Positions 43,149 to 43,477 of a stretch of 43,477 nt of DNA are shown here, in pieces. Below the pieces are notes generated by a model that was not told the origin of the DNA, made no database searches, and worked only from the letters and a program-made list of their open reading frames with translations. Source of the stretch: an uncultured Burkholderiales bacterium (GTDB lineage Bacteria > Pseudomonadota > Gammaproteobacteria > Burkholderiales > Burkholderiaceae_C). Each line of letters begins with the position of its first letter. The stretch's first letter is position 1. The translations under genes and the position numbers were made by a program. The stretch is taken from the NCBI GenBank assembly GCA_903842945.1, contig CAIMNS010000108.1:1-43477 (forward strand), in the 5' to 3' direction.

Positions 43149-43477
43149 GATCACTCCATATTTAGGTAATTTTTCAACGCCACAATAAATCAACTGACAC
43201 AATTCAAGCCATTGATGTAATGAAGAATATAGGCCTGTGGGTCAATGAATGGCTAGTGGTTTTTACGGGGACGGATCAAACAATTCGGTGGATGAGCGGA
43301 CCCCGAGCACATCAAGCTCTGTGGATATTTTCTGACTTGAGCACTTAAGGTGCATGGCATTAGCGTTTATACCAATGATGAAAAAAAGATGGGTGACAAA
43401 GCTAAAATCAACAAGCACAATACGCTGTCATTGTGAATTCAATCGCAAAATCCATGAAGAAGAACAGGCGCACAGAG
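43149..43477. other. Right-end non-coding region
   Basis: About 329 bases upstream of the flavoprotein gene to the window edge. It must hold that gene's promoter; none was fixed. A plus-strand frame beginning ATGATGAAAAAA at 43375 runs open to the edge (34 codons) but its composition does not look like a known protein start, so it is not called as a gene. Confidence 0.4.

Noticed and set aside
43375-43477. Open plus-strand frame running off the right edge (ATGATGAAAAAA start)
   Set aside because: Only 34 codons are visible, with no ribosome binding site and no signal-peptide-like or domain-like sequence after the start.

Overview
The window reads as a chromosomal segment of a betaproteobacterium, most likely Burkholderiales. 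The main reason is four complete orphan tripartite-tricarboxylate (TTT/Bug) receptor genes plus a relic of a fifth, which is the hallmark expansion of that order. Supporting this are a CoA-dependent aromatic-acid degradation cluster of the type described in Azoarcus evansii, a DctP/Q/M TRAP transporter, and many acyl-CoA enzymes. Base composition looks AT-richer in the left third than in the right half (by eye, a few lines only), so the left catabolic block may have a different history. I do not assign a genus.

Region 1 (1-3928, + strand): the 3' part of an indolepyruvate oxidoreductase alpha gene (iorA), a full beta-type gene (iorB) with a long C-terminal extension, and a DUF4010-like membrane protein whose TTG start overlaps the iorB stop. 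They probably form one operon that starts left of the window.

Region 2 (3991-14563): a seven-gene minus-strand operon, in transcription order: fused flavin monooxygenase/OYE-type reductase (2-aminobenzoyl-CoA monooxygenase/reductase type), SDR, MarR regulator, acyl-CoA dehydrogenase, 2-aminobenzoate-CoA ligase type, hotdog thioesterase, Rid-family protein. A complete TRAP transporter (dctP, dctQ, dctM) is divergent from it. The 351 bp between them holds a near-perfect 19-bp palindrome, a good candidate operator for the MarR protein. Together this looks like an uptake and catabolism module for anthranilate or a close 2-substituted benzoate. The Rid protein lacks the catalytic Arg of RidA.

Region 3 (14703-28226): mixed transport and housekeeping genes: an MFS transporter, three hydrolase/kinase-like genes, upp (uracil phosphoribosyltransferase), a group of acyl-CoA dehydrogenase, cyclase-family hydrolase, SDR, ChrB-domain protein and acyl-CoA synthetase, an EamA transporter with a small secreted protein, a TraR/DksA-type zinc-finger protein, and a GIY-YIG-like protein.

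Region 4 (28239-43148): TTT receptors interleaved with pal (unlinked to tolB), a glutathione transferase/SDR pair, kup, a very unusual protein with about seventeen tandem 12-residue repeats, a secreted DsrE-like protein, an alpha/beta hydrolase, a dihydroxyacetophenone-dioxygenase-like cupin, transaldolase, and a Tat-exported flavoprotein of the fumarate reductase/ketosteroid dehydrogenase type. Between the last receptor and the flavoprotein sits a 30-codon relic of another receptor gene.

No rRNA, tRNA, CRISPR array, insertion sequence or phage gene was seen.
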